The position numbers and the translations under genes were made by a program. A stretch of DNA of 64,000 bases from an uncultured Methanobrevibacter sp. (GTDB lineage Archaea > Methanobacteriota > Methanobacteria > Methanobacteriales > Methanobacteriaceae). Shown here piece by piece: positions 53,942-63,160 of the stretch (positions within the stretch are counted from its first letter, which is position 1; each line of letters opens with the position of its first letter). A model generated the notes under the pieces. That model made no database searches. It was not told where the DNA came from and saw only the letters and a program-made list of their open reading frames with translations. The DNA is taken from the NCBI GenBank assembly GCA_900318035.1, contig ONJC01000015.1, positions 54,312-118,311 of the forward strand. The letters are read 5' to 3'.

Positions 53942-54760
53942 ATGAAAATGCTAGAAAATAATTTTAGAGTTAATCCTCATTCTTTAAAAACAGCTATTTC
54001 TCGTGTAGAGGAAGATAAAATCGTAACCAGGGGCTATAACCAAAGGGATTTAATCGAAAAAATCCGTTATAGTGACATGGTTTATTTGCTCCTGAAGGGA
54101 AGATTGCCGTCTCCCAAAGAGGGAAAAATATTCAATCATGTTCTTGTTTCATTCTGTGATCATGGGGCGACTCCTCCAAGCACTCAAACTGCAAGGCTTG
54201 TTGCATCTTCAGGTTCGCCTATGAATTCCGCTGTGGCCGGAGCGTTATTGTCTTTTGGCCATAAACATGCAGGTGCAATTGAAAAGACAATGCAGTTATA
54301 TCAGTCTAGGATAAATTCAATATATCGTACAGGGGATTCCGGTCTTGACAATAAGCAGATTGCAAGTCTGGCCATTGATATCTATAACGATTTCATTGAC
54401 GATAAAAAGATTCCAGGTTTCGGACACAGGTACCATAAAATTGACCCCAGAGCGGATAAGCTGATGGAAATTGTAATAAAGGAGGGTTTTATCGGACCCC
54501 ACATTAAGTTGGCTTTGGCGCTTGAGGATTTGATTTATCAAAAAAAGGATATCAGGTTAAATGTGGATGGTGCAAATGCAGCTATCCTATCTGACTTGGG
54601 ATTCACTCCCGATTTGGGATTGGGAGTATTCATAATAGGAAGGACTCCCGGAATTATTGCCCATATTCATGAGGAAAATATGGAAGAAGAGGAATTCAGG
54701 CGTTTTTGTGACCTTGATGACATAATATATGAAGGAGGAAGATATAATGGAATTCATTGA
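53942..54760 (+). CDS. Citryl-CoA lyase / citrate synthase-like protein
   Basis: A 272-residue short citrate-synthase-fold protein of the citryl-CoA lyase type: FCDHGATPPSTQTARLVASSG, FGHKHAGAIEKTM (first His), GFGHRYHKIDPRADKL (second His) and the Asp in NVDGANAAILSDLGF. True citrate synthases have about 370-430 residues. Citryl-CoA lyases split (S)-citryl-CoA or related acyl-CoA to acetyl-CoA plus an oxo-acid. No CoA ligase or transferase gene is in the cluster to make the thioester. ATG 53942 or 53948 is possible. Overlaps the next gene by 14 bases. Confidence 0.82.
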   Translation: MKMLENNFRVNPHSLKTAISRVEEDKIVTRGYNQRDLIEKIRYSDMVYLLLKGRLPSPKEGKIFNHVLVSFCDHGATPPSTQTARLVASSGSPMNSAVAGALLSFGHKHAGAIEKTMQLYQSRINSIYRTGDSGLDNKQIASLAIDIYNDFIDDKKIPGFGHRYHKIDPRADKLMEIVIKEGFIGPHIKLALALEDLIYQKKDIRLNVDGANAAILSDLGFTPDLGLGVFIIGRTPGIIAHIHEENMEEEEFRRFCDLDDIIYEGGRYNGIH

Positions 54761-55256
54761 TGTTATAACTGAAAGATATAGCGTAAGAGGATATTTGGAT
54801 AAGGAAGTTGAAAAGGAAAAATTGGATTATGTTTTAAAGGCAGCTACATTGGCTCCGACAGGTGTAAATTACCAGCCGTTCAAGGTTTATGTAATTGACA
54901 CTAAAAAACATAAGGAAGAGCTATCTAAAATTTATGGGGCAAAATGGTTTGTAGAAGCACCTATCGTACTGTGTGTAGTGGCACTCAGGGATAAGGCATG
55001 GACAAGGCCATGGGATGGTAAAAACATATCAGACATTGATGCAACAATCGTAATGGACCATATGATTTTGGCAGCTCAGGATGTAGGTCTTGGAACATGT
55101 TATATAGGAGCATTCAAAAAATATGAGGCTCATAAATTCTTGAACCTGAATGAAAACGAAGAAGCAGTACTGTTCACTCCATTAGGCTACGGTAATGCTG
55201 AACCTCGTGAAACTCCAAGAAAGGAATTCGATGAATTTGTTGTTTACATGGATTAA
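54747..55256 (+). CDS. Nitroreductase-family FMN oxidoreductase
   Basis: A 169-residue short nitroreductase: ITERYSVRGYLDKEVEKEKLDYVLKAATLAPTGVNYQPFKVYV (FMN-binding RYSVR and PTG), IVMDHMILAAQDVGLGTCYIGAF and FTPLGYGN. Binds FMN and uses NAD(P)H or F420H2 (acceptor unknown). ATG 54747 follows GGAGG at 54734-54738; an in-frame ATG at 54729 is upstream of that site. It overlaps the citryl-CoA-lyase-like gene, so it is translated with the carboxylate gene block. Confidence 0.9.
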   Translation: MEFIDVITERYSVRGYLDKEVEKEKLDYVLKAATLAPTGVNYQPFKVYVIDTKKHKEELSKIYGAKWFVEAPIVLCVVALRDKAWTRPWDGKNISDIDATIVMDHMILAAQDVGLGTCYIGAFKKYEAHKFLNLNENEEAVLFTPLGYGNAEPRETPRKEFDEFVVYMD

Positions 55257-55258
55257 AA

Positions 55259-55597
55259 ATGAAGTTATTGATATTGCCTGCAGACAGTTGTGATGAAATG
55301 AACAGGATTTCAGAGGAGTTGTCTGAGAAAAAATTTAAGAAAATTGAACAGGAAGATAATTTTATCCTGATGATAAAAAGAAGATATGGGAATATACTGA
55401 TTCAGGTTATTTGCCTATTGGTGGCTTTAACATTTTTCTGGCCACTCATAATTGTTAATCTGGGGTATTTTACATATTCTTACTTATGGGCATCCCCTCA
55501 TGTGCTGATAACCACAGAAAAGGTTTCAGAGGAAGGGGAACCACTTGAATTCAGCAATATGGATGAAGTGTTGAACAAGGCTAATGCTATTTTATGA
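55259..55597 (+). CDS. Small membrane protein, unknown
   Basis: A 112-residue protein with a soluble N-terminus and two adjacent hydrophobic segments (about 47-85), then an acidic tail. No family recognised. It starts two bases after the nitroreductase stop and probably ends this transcript. Its 3' end overlaps the convergent gene by 11 bases. Confidence 0.65.
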   Translation: MKLLILPADSCDEMNRISEELSEKKFKKIEQEDNFILMIKRRYGNILIQVICLLVALTFFWPLIIVNLGYFTYSYLWASPHVLITTEKVSEEGEPLEFSNMDEVLNKANAIL

Positions 55598-55916
55598 TTT
55601 CATCAACACTATATTCCTCTATTTTTCTTATTACTAACGGATTTTTGGCATTGACGTATTCGGATTCTTCACCTATTTTTGCATTGATGAATACTTCATC
55701 AACAGTCTCTTCACTGAATAGCGCTTCAATATCGGATATGAACTCCTGATAATCCCTTTGGACTTTTTCATCACTAAAGCCCAGGCGAGGAATCTCTTCT
55801 GTCCAAATGTCGCTTCCGGGAGAGAATTTTTCATCACAAATTTTGCCGTCTTTTATCTCACTGTCGAGTGTTAGTGAGAAATTTTCATTAAGTATTATCC
55901 AAACTGCACGATCCAT
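55587..55916 (-). CDS. Hypothetical acidic protein
   Basis: A 109-residue acidic soluble protein starting MDRAVWIILNENFSLTLDSE. I see no known motif. An in-frame ATG at 55925 is also possible; neither has a ribosome site. Divergent from the next membrane protein gene. Confidence 0.6.
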   Translation of the reverse strand: MDRAVWIILNENFSLTLDSEIKDGKICDEKFSPGSDIWTEEIPRLGFSDEKVQRDYQEFISDIEALFSEETVDEVFINAKIGEESEYVNAKNPLVIRKIEEYSVDEIIK

Positions 55917-55978
55917 GTATATCATTTGGAGTATAATGGTATAAATATTATAAAGTAAATATTAAGATTAGTGTTATT

Positions 55979-56329
55979 ATGGCAAATGTAAAAATGTTTA
56001 AATTATTGGGAGTAATGTTGGCATTGATGTTAATTGTTTGGGCAGTTTCTCCATTTGTTACTCACAAGCCAATCACTACAGAAGTTATAGCTACTGCAAT
56101 CATACTTATTCTGATAGCTGTTGCTTATTTGATAATACTGTATAATCCCAGCTGGACTAAAGCGGTATTTTTCTTTGAGGGTATTGTCATTGGTGTAAGT
56201 GGGTATATGTTGCTTGACTATCCCTACAGTGTAGAATTTGTAATTGTAGGTTTAATTATCATAATAATTGCAGTCCTTGCTTATTTACAAAAATTACCTC
56301 CTAAAATCTTGAAATGGTTCTATAGATAA
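55979..56329 (+). CDS. Four-helix membrane protein, unknown
   Basis: A 116-residue protein that is nearly all membrane: four hydrophobic helices (about 7-25, 35-55, 62-80, 84-102) with a basic end PPKILKWFYR. No family recognised. It lies upstream of the ATP synthase operon on the same strand but 165 bases away and before that operon's own promoter. Confidence 0.65.
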   Translation: MANVKMFKLLGVMLALMLIVWAVSPFVTHKPITTEVIATAIILILIAVAYLIILYNPSWTKAVFFFEGIVIGVSGYMLLDYPYSVEFVIVGLIIIIIAVLAYLQKLPPKILKWFYR

Positions 56330-56446
56330 TTTAATTATCTTTTATTTATTTTTTTTAATCATTTTTTTATCTAAATTTTATTTTTTGAATACTTTTTTTT
56401 ATTTAAATTTAAATTTCAGCTATTTTTACTCATATTAAATAGTAAA

Positions 56447-56459
56447 AGATATATATATT
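56447..56459 (+). promoter_or_regulatory. TATA box of the ATP synthase operon
   Basis: AGATATATATATT with A-rich sequence before it, about 42 bases upstream of the atpH ATG. Transcription would start near 56480, leaving a very short leader that contains the GGTGAT ribosome site at 56483-56488. Confidence 0.65.
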
Positions 56460-56494
56460 GCTCAACAAAAATAAGTACACCATGGTGATTAATT

Positions 56495-56809
56495 ATGGCA
56501 GAGATATCAGACGCAATCGCAATGATAAAAAAAGCTGAATCTGATGCTGAACAACTTATTGTTGATTCAGAGTCACAATCAAAAGATTTGATTGCTGAAT
56601 CCAGATTAAAAGCTGAAGAAATAATTTCCGAGGCTAAAATCGCAGCAGAAGAAGAGGCTAAAAATACTGTTTTTGATGCAGAAGATAAGGCTAAAAAAGA
56701 AGCACAAACAATTGCTGAGCAGTCTAAAGGAGAAGTAAAATCCTTAAAGGACAAAGCTATGGCAAATGTGGACGAAGCTGCTTCAATTATTGTCAAAAAT
56801 ATATTGTAG
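56495..56809 (+). CDS. atpH: A-type ATP synthase subunit H (peripheral stalk)
   Basis: A 104-residue coiled-coil protein with long Ala/Glu/Lys heptads (MIKKAESDAEQLIVDSESQ, AEEEAKNTVFDAEDKAKKEA). Pairs with subunit E to form the peripheral stalks of the A1Ao ATP synthase. First gene of the operon; 11 bases separate it from atpI. Confidence 0.93.
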   Translation: MAEISDAIAMIKKAESDAEQLIVDSESQSKDLIAESRLKAEEIISEAKIAAEEEAKNTVFDAEDKAKKEAQTIAEQSKGEVKSLKDKAMANVDEAASIIVKNIL

Positions 56810-56820
56810 TGTGAGATTAT

Positions 56821-58824
56821 ATGTTCAAGACAGCTAGAATGCGTAAAATTAGAATTGTTACACTGGAAAAGTATGTATCTCCTACAGTGGATGCTCTCCA
56901 CGAATCAGGACTCGTACAAGTCAGTGATATTTCTGAAAGCATTCAGCAAGATCCTGAATTAGCGGAATTAGTAGCTCCTGCAAAGGCTACTCCTTACACA
57001 GGTAAATTATCTTCACTTCTCATGAAAACAAATGGTATATCTGAACTATTGGGAGATTCTTTATCAGAAGGCCATGGGTTAAAAGATACTTTAATGTCTT
57101 TTATTAGTCCAGACATGCCTGTTCAAAAAGAAGTAGAGGCTTTAGATACCGAAGCTTTCATTGAAAAAGCTGAAGATACTTTAGCTCAAGTAGAGAGTAA
57201 AACAAGTGTTATTGAAGGAAAACTAGCCGCACTCGACGCTGAAACAAGTGAACTCAAGTCTAATAAAAGTTTGGCTAATCGCTTATCTAATTTTGACATG
57301 GATTTAGCTCTTTTAAAAGATTCCAAGTACACTTCTACTACTGTTGGTAGGATTAACGCTGAATCTGCTTCAGAAATCAAAAATGAATTAAGTAACTTGA
57401 CAGATGAATTAGAAATATTTACTGTTCCTATGGATGATAAGGAAGGAGAAATTATCACTGTAGTAACATTAAAAGAATTTAGTGATGATGTTTATTCAAC
57501 ACTTCGTAAATTCGACTTTGAGAAAATTGAAATAGGTGATGTTGAAGGCACTCCTCAGCACATTATTTCAAAAGCTGATTCCAGATTGTTGACCATTGAA
57601 TCTGAACGGGAATCCGTTAAAAAGGAATTAAGAGCAGTTGCAGAACAATGGGACGATGAGATATTGGCTCTCAAAGAACAGTTAGAAAATGAAAAAGAAA
57701 AAAACGAAATCCTTTCATCATTTGTTCAAACCAAGGATGCTTATGTTTTAGAAGCATGGGTGCCTGTCAAAGACACTGAAAAAGTTGAACAATTGGTTGA
57801 AAAAAGTTCCGACGGACATTGTGCCTTTGAAACAATAGAGGTTGAAGGTACTGATGATGAAGATGTTCCGGTTTTACAACAAAATGGATGGTATTCAAAA
57901 CCTTTCGAATACCTCGTAGATATGTACTCTCCAGTACGTTATAATGCGATGGACCCAACAATATTTGTTGCAATTACTTTCCCATTCTTCTTCGGTTTCT
58001 GTTTAACCGATGCAATTTATGGTTTAGTTGTATCCTTAATTGGTGTTGTATTGTTGAAAGGTCTTGGAAAAGTTAAAGAATCAATGCATTCATTTGGTTG
58101 GATCCTGATTTGGTCCGGTTTATGGGCATTCATACTGGGTATGATTACCAATGGTTTTATTGGGGACTTCCCGGAAAGAATAGCTGGTTTCCGTTTGCCA
58201 ACCGTATTTGCACCTGTTGAAGCATTTAAAAATCCTCAAAACATTTTAATAATCGCAATTGCTATCGGTTTATTATATGTAAATATCGGATTTGTATTAG
58301 GTGCCATTAACAACTTCAGATACGGAAGGGTTAAAGAAGCTATTGGATCTCAACTTTGTTGGTTTGTATTTGAAGCCGGTATTGCCTTAATTGCATTAGG
58401 ATACATGATGCCTGCAATCGGTATGATTGGAATGGCATTAGGTGGAGTATTAGTGCTTGTCACTATTGGATTGTTAATTTGGGCTAACGGAGCATATGGT
58501 GTTATGGATATCTTCGGATTTATGGGAGATGTTTTATCCTTTGCCCGTCTTTTAGCATTATGTTTAGCTACCGGTGGTATTGCTATGACTGTAAACATTT
58601 TAGCAGTTATGGTTAATGGTATGGTTCCGGTTGTTGGAATTATTCTTGCAATCATCGTATTCATTGGTGGTCATATTGCAAACTTCGCTTTCCAAGTATT
58701 AGGTGCATTTATTAACGCTTTACGTCTTAACTATGTAGAGTTCTTCGCTCAATTCTTTGAAGAAGGTAAAGGCAAGTTCGAAGCTTTCAAAGCAAAAAGG
58801 ACATTTACAAAACTTAAAAATTAA
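56821..58824 (+). CDS. atpI: A-type ATP synthase subunit I (a subunit)
   Basis: A 667-residue protein: soluble N-terminal half with coiled-coil arms that binds the E/H stalks, then eight membrane helices. YNAMDPTIFVAITFPFFFGFCLTDAIYGL and GDVLSFARLLALCLATGGIA (with the channel Arg) are the ion half-channel signatures. Moves H+ or Na+ past the K ring. Length is usual for archaea. Confidence 0.96.
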   Translation: MFKTARMRKIRIVTLEKYVSPTVDALHESGLVQVSDISESIQQDPELAELVAPAKATPYTGKLSSLLMKTNGISELLGDSLSEGHGLKDTLMSFISPDMPVQKEVEALDTEAFIEKAEDTLAQVESKTSVIEGKLAALDAETSELKSNKSLANRLSNFDMDLALLKDSKYTSTTVGRINAESASEIKNELSNLTDELEIFTVPMDDKEGEIITVVTLKEFSDDVYSTLRKFDFEKIEIGDVEGTPQHIISKADSRLLTIESERESVKKELRAVAEQWDDEILALKEQLENEKEKNEILSSFVQTKDAYVLEAWVPVKDTEKVEQLVEKSSDGHCAFETIEVEGTDDEDVPVLQQNGWYSKPFEYLVDMYSPVRYNAMDPTIFVAITFPFFFGFCLTDAIYGLVVSLIGVVLLKGLGKVKESMHSFGWILIWSGLWAFILGMITNGFIGDFPERIAGFRLPTVFAPVEAFKNPQNILIIAIAIGLLYVNIGFVLGAINNFRYGRVKEAIGSQLCWFVFEAGIALIALGYMMPAIGMIGMALGGVLVLVTIGLLIWANGAYGVMDIFGFMGDVLSFARLLALCLATGGIAMTVNILAVMVNGMVPVVGIILAIIVFIGGHIANFAFQVLGAFINALRLNYVEFFAQFFEEGKGKFEAFKAKRTFTKLKN

Positions 58825-58887
58825 AAATTTTTCATTTATATCTTAAATTAAATTTAAAAATCGATATTATTTCAAAGGTGATTAAAT

Positions 58888-59373
58888 ATGGCAGATATTG
58901 CTTTAGGTACTGCTTTAGCAGCTATTGGTGCTGGAGTAGCAATTGGATTTGCTGGATTAGGTTCCGGTTTAGGACAAGGTATGGCAGCTGCTGGATCTGT
59001 AGGTGCAGTTGCAGAAGATAACGATATGTTTGCAAGGGGTATTATTTTCTCCGCATTACCAGAAACTCAGGCTATTTACGGGTTCTTGGTTGCAATCTTA
59101 TTATTAGTATTCTCAGGTTTATTAGGTGGAGGAAAAGGCTTACCTACCGAAGCAGGTATTGTAGCTATTGGTGTAGGTGCAGCTATTGGATTCGCTGGTT
59201 TAGGTTCCGGTATGGGACAAGGTATGGCAGCAGCATCCTCTGTCGGTGCTATCGTAGAAGACAATGATATGTTTGCTCGTGGTATTATCTTCTCTGCATT
59301 ACCAGAGACACAAGCTATTTACGGTTTCTTGATTGCTATTTTACTTATGGTATTCGGTGGAATCTTAGCTTAA
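58888..59373 (+). CDS. atpK: A-type ATP synthase subunit K (rotor ring), double hairpin
   Basis: A 161-residue proteolipid formed by two near-identical hairpins. Each has GFAGLGSGxGQGMAA in the first helix and ALPETQAIYGFL, with the ion-binding Glu, in the second. Duplicated K with both carboxylates is known in Methanobacteriales. The surrounding residues are compatible with Na+ binding, reported for M. ruminantium ATP synthase, but ion choice cannot be proven from sequence. GGTGATT site before the ATG. Confidence 0.96.
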   Translation: MADIALGTALAAIGAGVAIGFAGLGSGLGQGMAAAGSVGAVAEDNDMFARGIIFSALPETQAIYGFLVAILLLVFSGLLGGGKGLPTEAGIVAIGVGAAIGFAGLGSGMGQGMAAASSVGAIVEDNDMFARGIIFSALPETQAIYGFLIAILLMVFGGILA

Positions 59374-59386
59374 GGAGGCAATTTAT

Positions 59387-59998
59387 ATGAGCTCAGGCAC
59401 AGATAAAATTGTTTCAAGCATTATGTCTGAAGCCCAAGAGAAAGCTGATGTAATCATTCAAGATGCAAACGCAAACGTTTCAGAAATTACTGCAAAAGCT
59501 GAAAAAACAGCAGAAGCGGAAAAAATTAAAATTTTAGAAAATGGTAAAAAACAATCTGATATGAGATATCAGCAAATTATCTCTGAAGCTAAGATGAATG
59601 CTCGTAGAGCAAAGTTAGGCGCTAAAGAAGAAGTAATCGAAGCGGCTTTCAATCAAGCAACTGGAGAATTAAAAGCAAAAGCAGCTGATGGTGATGAAGA
59701 ATATAAAGATTCTTTAGCAAAAATGATTCAGGAAGCTGCTAATGAAATTGGCACTAATGATTTAATTATCCATTTAAACGAAGCCGATACAAATCAATTC
59801 AAAAAAGATTTATCTTCAGCTGAAAGTTTTGAGATAGAAGGAATTAAATTCACTTTAGGCGAACCTATCAAAGCTATTGGTGGAGCTATCTTAAAAACTA
59901 GTAATGGAGATATTGAAGTAAATAATACTATAGAAGCTAGATTAGAAAGATATAAAAGTATCTTACGTAGTGAAGTTGCTGAAGTTTTATTTAAATAA
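59387..59998 (+). CDS. atpE: A-type ATP synthase subunit E (peripheral stalk)
   Basis: A 203-residue stalk protein: N-terminal coiled coil (KIVSSIMSEAQEKADVIIQDA) and C-terminal globular domain with GGAILKTSNGDIEVNNTIEARLE, the conserved end that binds the A/B head. Starts 13 bases after atpK with a GGAGG site. Confidence 0.96.
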   Translation: MSSGTDKIVSSIMSEAQEKADVIIQDANANVSEITAKAEKTAEAEKIKILENGKKQSDMRYQQIISEAKMNARRAKLGAKEEVIEAAFNQATGELKAKAADGDEEYKDSLAKMIQEAANEIGTNDLIIHLNEADTNQFKKDLSSAESFEIEGIKFTLGEPIKAIGGAILKTSNGDIEVNNTIEARLERYKSILRSEVAEVLFK

Positions 59999-60014
59999 TT
60001 AGGAGGATAAATAT

Positions 60015-60040
60015 ATGGCAGATGAAATTGCTACCTTAAT
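60015..60040 (+). pseudogene. Detached N-terminal start of atpC
   Basis: An AGGAGG site at 60001-60006 and ATG 60015 encode MADEIATL, the usual beginning of subunit C in this order, but the frame then hits TAG at 60048-60050. From 60041 the shifted frame carries GAVVVIITSRPILDIYP, the end of the expected membrane anchor. The middle of the anchor (about 20 residues, judged from remembered lengths of the family) is missing. Confidence 0.7.
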
Positions 60041-60076
60041 GGTGCAGTAGTTGTAATCATTACATCTAGACCAATT

Positions 60077-61105
60077 TTGGACATTTATCCTTATCTTAAC
60101 CCAAGTTCAAGAGTAAGAGCTAGAAAAGGAAGATTATTTGATGAAAAACAGATTTCTGAAATCGTTGAAACCAACAACATTGAAGAAGTCGAAAACTATC
60201 TCAGAGGCATTCCTGAATATGCTGATGTTTTAGATGAGTATCCTCTTGACAAAGCATTGGATGTCGAACGTGCAAACACTTATGACTTTGTTGCAAGATT
60301 AGCTCCTAAAGAAATTAAAGACCCATTTGTTGTAATGTCTAAAAAATCAGACATTGACAATATCAAAAGTCTCTTGACAGCTAAAGAAGTAGGTCTTTCA
60401 GCTGATGAAACAAAAGACTTATTGATTCCTAGCGGATCATTATATGAGGATTTAGAATCTTTGGTTGATGCAGAAAATGTAACCGACATTGTCACAAGTT
60501 TGGATGGTACCGAATATGCCGCAGCTTTAGAAGATGCTCTTCCACAATATGAAGATACTAAAATGATTCTTCCATTAGAATCTGCTTTAGATAAATATTA
60601 TTTGGGCAAATTATTACGTTCTACAGATGTTCCTGCTGATGAAAATAGACAAATTTTATATTCTTATGTTGGAACTCAAGTTGATGTAGCTAATCTTAAA
60701 CTAATTATAAGGGCAAAAGAAGATGGCCTTGATTATGATGCAATCTCTCCTTATATATTAGAAGAAGGATACCAATTACGCGAATGGAAACTTAAAGATT
60801 TAATGGAATCTCCTGATGTTACTAATGTAGTATCAGGATTGGAAGGAACTAAATATGCTGAAGCATTAACAGATGCAATGCCTGTATACAATGAAACAGG
60901 TTCAGTTGCAGTATTTGAAAAGGCATTAGACACTTACACTTCCGAATATTCAAAATCTTTAGCATCTAAAAAACCATTAGGTATTGGTCCAATTATTGGT
61001 TATTTAAGTCAAAAAGAAAATGAAATTAAAAATTTAAAAATTATCGCAAGAGCAAAAAGAGAAGCAGACTTCCCTAATTCTAAAATCATGGAGATGTTAA
61101 TATGA
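60077..61105 (+). CDS. atpC: A-type ATP synthase subunit C, N-terminal anchor disrupted
   Basis: At least 342 residues of subunit C (AhaC/NtpC, V-type d), the central-stalk piece that joins the K ring to subunits D and F. Three repeats of the family are clear: YLRGIPEYADVLDEYPLDKALD, VTSLDGTEYAAALEDALPQYED, VVSGLEGTKYAEALTDAMPVYNE, and the end GPIIGYLSQKENEIKNLKIIARAK. The only start left in this frame is TTG 60077, without a ribosome site; the good start at 60015 is out of frame. As this gene should be essential, an assembly or sequencing error is as likely as a true mutation. Overlaps atpF by four bases. Confidence 0.85.
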   Translation: MDIYPYLNPSSRVRARKGRLFDEKQISEIVETNNIEEVENYLRGIPEYADVLDEYPLDKALDVERANTYDFVARLAPKEIKDPFVVMSKKSDIDNIKSLLTAKEVGLSADETKDLLIPSGSLYEDLESLVDAENVTDIVTSLDGTEYAAALEDALPQYEDTKMILPLESALDKYYLGKLLRSTDVPADENRQILYSYVGTQVDVANLKLIIRAKEDGLDYDAISPYILEEGYQLREWKLKDLMESPDVTNVVSGLEGTKYAEALTDAMPVYNETGSVAVFEKALDTYTSEYSKSLASKKPLGIGPIIGYLSQKENEIKNLKIIARAKREADFPNSKIMEMLI

Positions 61106-61419
61106 GTTCAGTAGCAGTTATTGGTGATATTGACACCGTTTCAGGATTTAGATTAGGTGGTGTCAAAAAAGCAGAAGTGGTTAATTCTTCTGAAGAAGCT
61201 ATCGCAGCTTTTGATAAATTTTTAGATGAAGAGATTTCAATTATTATCATTACTCAGTTAATGGCGAATGAAATTAGAGAACATATTAACAGAACAATCG
61301 GTTCTGACGTTTTACCTATGATAATTGAAATACCAGATAAAGATGGGTCCTCTGGAGGATCATCTGATCAAATAAATGACCTTATTAAACGAGTTATCGG
61401 GGTAGAGATGGTTAAATGA
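61102..61419 (+). CDS. atpF: A-type ATP synthase subunit F (central stalk)
   Basis: A 105-residue subunit F with the family start [18 protein letters not shown] and middle [18 protein letters not shown]. Part of the central rotor with D and C. Overlaps atpC by four and atpA by four bases. Confidence 0.96.
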   Translation: MSSVAVIGDIDTVSGFRLGGVKKAEVVNSSEEAIAAFDKFLDEEISIIIITQLMANEIREHINRTIGSDVLPMIIEIPDKDGSSGGSSDQINDLIKRVIGVEMVK

Positions 61420-63158
61420 TTATTGAAGGAAATATTATTAAGATTGCTGGGCCTGTTATTGTCGCAGATGGTATGAGAGGGGCTCAGATGCTTGAGATGG
61501 TTAGGGTAGGTGATGAAAAGCTCATCGGTGAGATCATTGAGCTTGAAGGTGACACCGCAACTATCCAAGTATATGAAGAAACAGCCGGTATCCAACCGGG
61601 TGAAGTAGTTGAATGTACTGGTGGAGCATTGTCAGTAGAACTTGGTCCGGGTATTATGAGTTCCATTTACGATGGTATTCAAAGACCTTTAAGAATCATC
61701 AGAGAAGAATCCGGTGATTTTATTGCAAGAGGTATTGATGTAGATTCCATTAACAAAGAGAAAAAATGGGCTTTCAAACCAGTAGCAAAAGTCGGGGATG
61801 TCTTACAAGCTGGAGACGTACTCGGTGAAGTACAGGAAACCACTGCAGTTTTACACAAAATCATGGTTCCTCCTTCCGTTGAAGGTGAAGTAACCGAAAT
61901 TGCAGCTGAAGGCGAATACACAGTATTGGAAGACATTGCTGAAGTTGGCGGACAAAAAATCCAAATGCTCCAAAAATGGCCTGTAAAAAGAAGCCGTCCA
62001 TATGTAAGAAAATTAGACCCTGATATACCTTTAGTAACTGGTCAAAGAGCACAAGACACTTTCTTCTCTGTAGCTAAAGGTGGGGCAGCAGCTATTCCAG
62101 GTCCTTTCGGATCAGGTAAAACTGTTACACAACAACAATTAGCTAAATGGGCAGATGCAGACATCGTTGTATACATCGGATGTGGAGAACGTGGTAACGA
62201 AATGACAGAAGTACTTACCGAATTCCCATTCCTTGACGACCCTAAAACAGGTAACCCATTGATGGACAGAACTGTTCTTATTGCAAACACTTCCAACATG
62301 CCGGTAGCAGCTCGTGAAGCATGTGTATATACCGGAATTACTATTGCTGAATACTACCGTGACCAAGGTTACGACGTAGCGCTCATGGCAGACTCAACCT
62401 CAAGATGGGCCGAAGCTATGAGGGAGATTTCAGGAAGGCTGGAAGAAATGCCTGGGGAAGAAGGTTACCCTGCATACTTAGCATCCAGATTAGCTCAATT
62501 CTACGAAAGAGCTGGAAGGGTTGAAACAATTGGTTCAGAACCACACATTGCATCCATTTCTGTAGTTGGTGCGGTATCTCCTCCTGGTGGGGACTTGTCC
62601 GAACCTGTTACACAAAACACATTACGTATCTGTAAAGTGTTCTGGGCATTAGATGCATCCCTTGCGGATAAACGTCACTTCCCTTCAATTGACTGGTTAC
62701 AAAGTTATTCATTATATGTAGACAGTATTGAAGGATGGTGGGCTGAAAACGTAGCATCAGACTGGAGAGCAACTCGTGACGAAGCTATGAGTTTATTACA
62801 AAAAGAATCCGAGTTACAAGAAATTGTACAATTAGTCGGTCCTGATGCATTACCTGAAACTGACCAAGCTACTTTAGAAACTACTCGTATGTTAAGAGAA
62901 GACTTCTTGCAACAAAATGCATTTGATGATGTAGATACATACTGTGCTCCTGATAAACAGTACAAAATGTTAAAAACAATTCTTTTATTCTACAAAGAAT
63001 CTCTTGCAGCAGTTAACAGAGGTGCTCCAATTGCAAATATTGTAGCTTTACCTGTTAAAGAAGAAATCGGTAAAATGAAATACATACCACAAGATGAATT
63101 TGATGCAAAAATTGCAGAAATTCAATCAGCAATTACTAAACAATGCAGTGAGGCTTAA
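61416..63158 (+). CDS. atpA: A-type ATP synthase catalytic subunit A
   Basis: A 580-residue catalytic subunit. Seen: beta-barrel start [14 protein letters not shown], the bulge region [16 protein letters not shown] special to A/V types, Walker [51 protein letters not shown] and [10 protein letters not shown]. No intein insertion. Forms the A3B3 head with AtpB. Confidence 0.98.
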   Translation: MIIEGNIIKIAGPVIVADGMRGAQMLEMVRVGDEKLIGEIIELEGDTATIQVYEETAGIQPGEVVECTGGALSVELGPGIMSSIYDGIQRPLRIIREESGDFIARGIDVDSINKEKKWAFKPVAKVGDVLQAGDVLGEVQETTAVLHKIMVPPSVEGEVTEIAAEGEYTVLEDIAEVGGQKIQMLQKWPVKRSRPYVRKLDPDIPLVTGQRAQDTFFSVAKGGAAAIPGPFGSGKTVTQQQLAKWADADIVVYIGCGERGNEMTEVLTEFPFLDDPKTGNPLMDRTVLIANTSNMPVAAREACVYTGITIAEYYRDQGYDVALMADSTSRWAEAMREISGRLEEMPGEEGYPAYLASRLAQFYERAGRVETIGSEPHIASISVVGAVSPPGGDLSEPVTQNTLRICKVFWALDASLADKRHFPSIDWLQSYSLYVDSIEGWWAENVASDWRATRDEAMSLLQKESELQEIVQLVGPDALPETDQATLETTRMLREDFLQQNAFDDVDTYCAPDKQYKMLKTILLFYKESLAAVNRGAPIANIVALPVKEEIGKMKYIPQDEFDAKIAEIQSAITKQCSEA

Positions 63159-63160
63159 AA

